Origin: Allobosea psychrotolerans
GTDB taxonomy: Bacteria > Pseudomonadota > Alphaproteobacteria > Rhizobiales > Beijerinckiaceae
Length of the DNA: 64,000 nucleotides
NCBI RefSeq assembly: GCF_002917105.1
Contig: NZ_PQFZ01000001.1
Span: forward strand, 578,693 to 642,692
Direction of reading: 5' to 3'
Shown here: positions 60,925 through 64,000 of the stretch, piece after piece
How positions within the stretch are numbered: the first letter of the stretch is position 1
Layout: every line of letters begins with the position of its first letter
Position numbers and translations under genes: made by a program
The notes under the pieces: generated by a model
Told to the model about the DNA's origin: nothing
Database searches by the model: none
The model's input: the letters and a program-made list of their open reading frames with translations, nothing else

Positions 60925-63426
60925 TTGAACACTTTTCTGAAGAAGGGCGTCAGCTATCGGCTGGCGGCCGTGGGTTTTGTTTGTGTCTGGGTGATCCTGT
61001 GCTGGCCATGGCTTTCAGGGTCCGTCACGATTCCGTTCGACGCCAAGGCGCATTTCCAGGCGCAGATCCAGTTCCTGGCTCAGGCGCTGCACAGCGGCCA
61101 GTCGCCGTTCTGGACGCATAATGTCTTCGGTGGCTCCCCCCAGGTCGCCGATCCGCAATCGTTGATCTTTTCGCCCGCGATCCTGCTCGCTTTGCTGACG
61201 TCTTCGCCGAGCTTCCGCGAGGTCGACGCCTATGTGCTGGCGCATCTGCTCGCGGGCGGCCTTGCCCTGCTGATGTTCTTCCGTGACCGCAAATGGCATC
61301 CCGCCGGCGGCCTGCTTGCGGCGATCGTCTTCGCTTTCGGCGCCTCGGCCGCGTGGCGCGTGCAGCATGTCGGGCAGATCGCGAGCCTTGCCTACTTCGC
61401 CATCGCCTTCTGGCTGACGGCACGCATGCTGCAACGCTCCTCGCTGCTCTCCGGCGCGCTCGCTGGCCTCGCCGGCGGCATGATGGTGCTGGAGCCGGAC
61501 CAGGTCGCGATGCTGGGCGCCTATGTGCTGATCGGCATGGTTCTGGCGCATTGGCTCTCGGGCGGCTGGGCGGCTGTCCGCGCCAGCCTCGCGCCGATCA
61601 CGGTGGCGAGCCTGGCCGGCATCCTGACCATCGCCATGCCGCTGCTCTGGACCTGGCTCTTCGCCGAGGCGACGACGCGGCCGGAGGTCGATTTCGTCGA
61701 GGCAGGCCGCGGCTCGCTGCATCCGGCCTCACTGCTGACCGCCTTCGTCGCGGACCTGTTCGGCGCGCGCGATCCCGCAGTCGACTTCTGGGGGCCCTAC
61801 AGCCCCGCCTGGAACGCCAAGGAACTGTTCCTGTCGCAGAACATGGGACAGGTCTATATCGGTGCACTGCCGTTGCTGCTGCTGATCGCGCCCGGTCTGA
61901 CGCGAGGCTGGCTCTGGGACAAGGCCGTCCGGCCGTTCAGCCTGCTCTTCCTCTTCATGGTGCTGTTCGCGCTCGGCCGCTACACGCCGGCCTTCCACCT
62001 GTTCTACGAATATCTGCCGGGCGTGAAGGCCTTCCGCCGGCCGGCGGATTCGACCTTCCTGATCGGTGGGCTCGGCGCCATCCTCGCGGGCTATGTGCTG
62101 CATCGCCTGCTGTCGGAAGAGAATCTGGGCTCGCTGAAGCGCGATTTCGCTATCGGAGCCGGGGTCGTCGCGGCAGTGATCGTGCTGGCGCTCGTGGTCT
62201 CGGCCGATGAGCGGCATCTGCGCGATGCCTGGTGGCCCGTAGCCTCCGCCGTGGCGTGGTTCGGCGCGTCGCTGCTGGTGGTGGGCGTCCTGATGCGCTG
62301 GCGCAACGGCATCGGCCCGCTTGCCGCGGCCGTGCTGGTCACCGGCGTCATCGGTGCCGATCTTGGCCGCAACAACGGTCCCAATGAATCGACTGCATTG
62401 TCGCCAGATCTCTATGACGTGCTGCGTCCCGACACGCAAAACGAGACCGTCCGGACGCTGAAGCGGCTCGTCGCGCAGCCCATGGGCTCGCCGCGCCGCG
62501 ACCGGGTCGAACTGCTCGGCATGGGCTTCGAATGGCCCAATGTCGGCATGGTCCACGGCTTCGACCATACGCTGGGCTACAACCCCCTGCGGCTGGCCGA
62601 TTTCTCCGACGCAGTTGGTACGCGCGATTCGATCGGCGACCCGAAAGAGCGCAAGTTCACGCCGCTGTTCCCCTCCTATCGCTGCCGCCTCGCCGATCTG
62701 CTCGGCCTGCGCTACATCGCCACGCCGGTGCCGATCGGCCAGGTCGACTACAAGCTCCATGACGGTGACCTCAAGCTCGTCGCGCGCACCAAGGAAGGGT
62801 ATATCTACGAGAACCCTCGCGCGTTGCCACGCGTGCTGTTCGTCGGCGGCTGGCAGATGGCCGATTTCGACGGCATGAAGGCTGGCGGGCGCTGGCCGGA
62901 TGTCGATCCGCATCAGGTCGTGCTGCTCGATTCCGAGCCGCCCGAGGCTGTGCCGGAAGGGCCGAGCGCGGCCCAGGCGGAGATCAAGCTCGGTCGCTAC
63001 CAGAACACCGAGATCGAGATCGAGGTTAAGGCAACGCAGGCCGGCTTCGTCGTGCTGAACGACATCTGGCACCCTTGGTGGCGGGCGCAGGTCGACGGCG
63101 TCGACACCGAGATCCTGAAGGCCAACGTGCTGTTCCGTGCCGTGCAGGTGCCGGCCGGGACGCATAAGGTCCACTTCAGCTTCCATCCGATCGAAGGGGC
63201 GCTGGCCGAGTTCCGGGATCGCGTCGATCCGCCGCGCGATATCGAGGACGATCTGCCGGTGCCCGGACCGCTGCAGCCGCAGATCGCGTCTGGAGATGCC
63301 GCCGGCCGCTTCCAGCCTGCGCTGGCAACTCCGTCACGGGCGACGCTGGAGACGCTGCGTCTCGGTTCGGTGCCCCAGCCTCAGATCGGCGAGCGCTCGC
63401 ACATGTCTTCGACGCGCGAGTACTGA
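60925..63426 (+). CDS. YfhO-like polytopic membrane protein
   Basis: An 833-residue protein with about a dozen hydrophobic segments in the first 490 residues and a soluble C-terminal domain. The early WPWLSGSVTIPFDAKAHFQA, then NVFGGSPQVADPQSLIFSPA (about 66-85), resemble GT-C-fold glycosyltransferases and YfhO (lipoteichoic acid or lipid glycosylation). The end (after about 755) is polar. Start is TTG at 60925 behind GGGGACCGGGGGGTCC. Substrate unknown; probably transfers a sugar from a lipid carrier to an envelope polymer. Confidence 0.75.
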   Translation: MNTFLKKGVSYRLAAVGFVCVWVILCWPWLSGSVTIPFDAKAHFQAQIQFLAQALHSGQSPFWTHNVFGGSPQVADPQSLIFSPAILLALLTSSPSFREVDAYVLAHLLAGGLALLMFFRDRKWHPAGGLLAAIVFAFGASAAWRVQHVGQIASLAYFAIAFWLTARMLQRSSLLSGALAGLAGGMMVLEPDQVAMLGAYVLIGMVLAHWLSGGWAAVRASLAPITVASLAGILTIAMPLLWTWLFAEATTRPEVDFVEAGRGSLHPASLLTAFVADLFGARDPAVDFWGPYSPAWNAKELFLSQNMGQVYIGALPLLLLIAPGLTRGWLWDKAVRPFSLLFLFMVLFALGRYTPAFHLFYEYLPGVKAFRRPADSTFLIGGLGAILAGYVLHRLLSEENLGSLKRDFAIGAGVVAAVIVLALVVSADERHLRDAWWPVASAVAWFGASLLVVGVLMRWRNGIGPLAAAVLVTGVIGADLGRNNGPNESTALSPDLYDVLRPDTQNETVRTLKRLVAQPMGSPRRDRVELLGMGFEWPNVGMVHGFDHTLGYNPLRLADFSDAVGTRDSIGDPKERKFTPLFPSYRCRLADLLGLRYIATPVPIGQVDYKLHDGDLKLVARTKEGYIYENPRALPRVLFVGGWQMADFDGMKAGGRWPDVDPHQVVLLDSEPPEAVPEGPSAAQAEIKLGRYQNTEIEIEVKATQAGFVVLNDIWHPWWRAQVDGVDTEILKANVLFRAVQVPAGTHKVHFSFHPIEGALAEFRDRVDPPRDIEDDLPVPGPLQPQIASGDAAGRFQPALATPSRATLETLRLGSVPQPQIGERSHMSSTREY

Positions 63427-63430
63427 GCGC

Positions 63431-63555
63431 GAGAGCAGGGTTTAGAAAAAGTGGGAACCGGTTTTTCGCATCCTGTTCTAACTCGATGATGCGAGACGGA
63501 TTCGGATTTCAGATGGGACCATTTCGTGATTCCATCTGAAATCATCCGGCTCTAG
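63431..63555. repeat. Dispersed repeat, family A, copy 3 (inverted)
   Basis: Read on the - strand this runs CTAGAGCCGGATGATTTCAG ... GGAACC and ends at GAGC, matching copies 1 and 2. It joins the family B copy that starts at 63554; the two share CTAGAG. Confidence 0.85.
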
Positions 63556-63657
63556 AGCATTTCCGCGTTTCTCCCGATCGTGGAAGTGCTCTAGCTCCTT
63601 GTTTTGACGCGCTTTCTTCACGCGAACCGGTGTCCACTTCGCTCGAAAACGCTTTAG
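63554..63657. repeat. Dispersed repeat, family B, copy adjoining family A
   Basis: Contains an imperfect hairpin (AGAGCATTTCC and GGAAGTGCTCT arms), then TTGACGCGCTTTCTTCACGC, GAACCGGTGTCCACTTC and GCTCGAAAACGC. Together with the preceding family A copy it makes a composite repeat. Confidence 0.85.
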
Positions 63658-63688
63658 ACGGGGGCGCGTGGCCCCGTCCGTCGTCCGC

Positions 63689-64000
<312 letters not shown>

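Overview
The window is high-GC DNA from an alphaproteobacterium. The best fit is a soil Hyphomicrobiales (Rhizobiales) member of the Bosea/Boseaceae type. This is inferred from the gene content (class I KARI, NitT-type ABC genes, PATR autotransporter, PuuD-type urate oxidation, fused PuuE-Ura[21 protein letters not shown] ferredoxin-NADP reductase) and from dispersed palindromic repeats typical of that order. No marker that would fix the species is present.

Layout. (1) 1-2.3 kb: the tail of a TetR regulator, then ilvC followed by a decayed 42-bp copy of its own 3' end, then three small single-membrane-segment proteins in a row. (2) 2.3-8.4 kb: a helix-hairpin-helix secreted protein, a DedA protein, a NitT/TauT-type ABC importer (ATPase, permease, then a two-copy DUF3592 membrane protein, then the binding protein), and a SnoaL-like protein. 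(3) 8.5-14.2 kb: a tightly packed operon of pyridoxal kinase, EEP nuclease/phosphatase, PhzF-like, NUDIX and M3 oligopeptidase genes. (4) 14.3-19.5 kb: small secreted/lipoprotein genes, leuA behind a leucine-rich leader peptide, and an NCS2 nucleobase permease. (5) 19.6-28.3 kb: tRNA-Lys(CTT), then an IS3-type transposase remnant, then an accessory block. The block holds a flavin reductase, a three-domain phosphoribosyltransferase/hydrolase/erythromycin-esterase fusion, a nitroreductase, a PhaC-like hydrolase, ChaB and a patatin. Three FNR/FixK-type boxes lie at its promoters. (6) 29.1-34.4 kb: a 1755-residue autotransporter. (7) 34.5-42.4 kb: a peptide ABC importer without ATPases, an M20 dipeptidase, and a divergent LysR gene overlapping an SNF2-like helicase gene. 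(8) 42.5-56.3 kb: glycogen metabolism (malQ, glgB, glgA, two glgX paralogues, glgP) on alternating strands, with no glgC. (9) 56.5-64 kb: an SDR, the urate-to-allantoate pathway (puuD, uraH, puuE-uraD), a YfhO-like membrane protein, and the C-terminal end of a ferredoxin-NADP reductase.

How the parts work together. ilvC and leuA serve branched-chain amino acid synthesis; leuA looks attenuated by leucine. The glycogen genes cover synthesis from ADP-glucose, branching, phosphorolysis, debranching and maltodextrin transfer. PuuD, UraH and the PuuE-UraD fusion together turn urate into allantoate.

The most interesting unit is the 20.2-27.4 kb block. Its domains match those of the mycobacterial DosR dormancy regulon (nitroreductase, PRTase-hydrolase, PRTase-erythromycin esterase), but here three of them are fused into one 883-residue protein and the promoters carry FixK/FNR-like sites, which suggests a low-oxygen stress module beside a tRNA integration site.

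At least six palindromic or foldback elements sit between genes, and one lies inside a small coding sequence. Coordinates of starts are chosen from ribosome binding sites and family length; alternatives are given in the entries.
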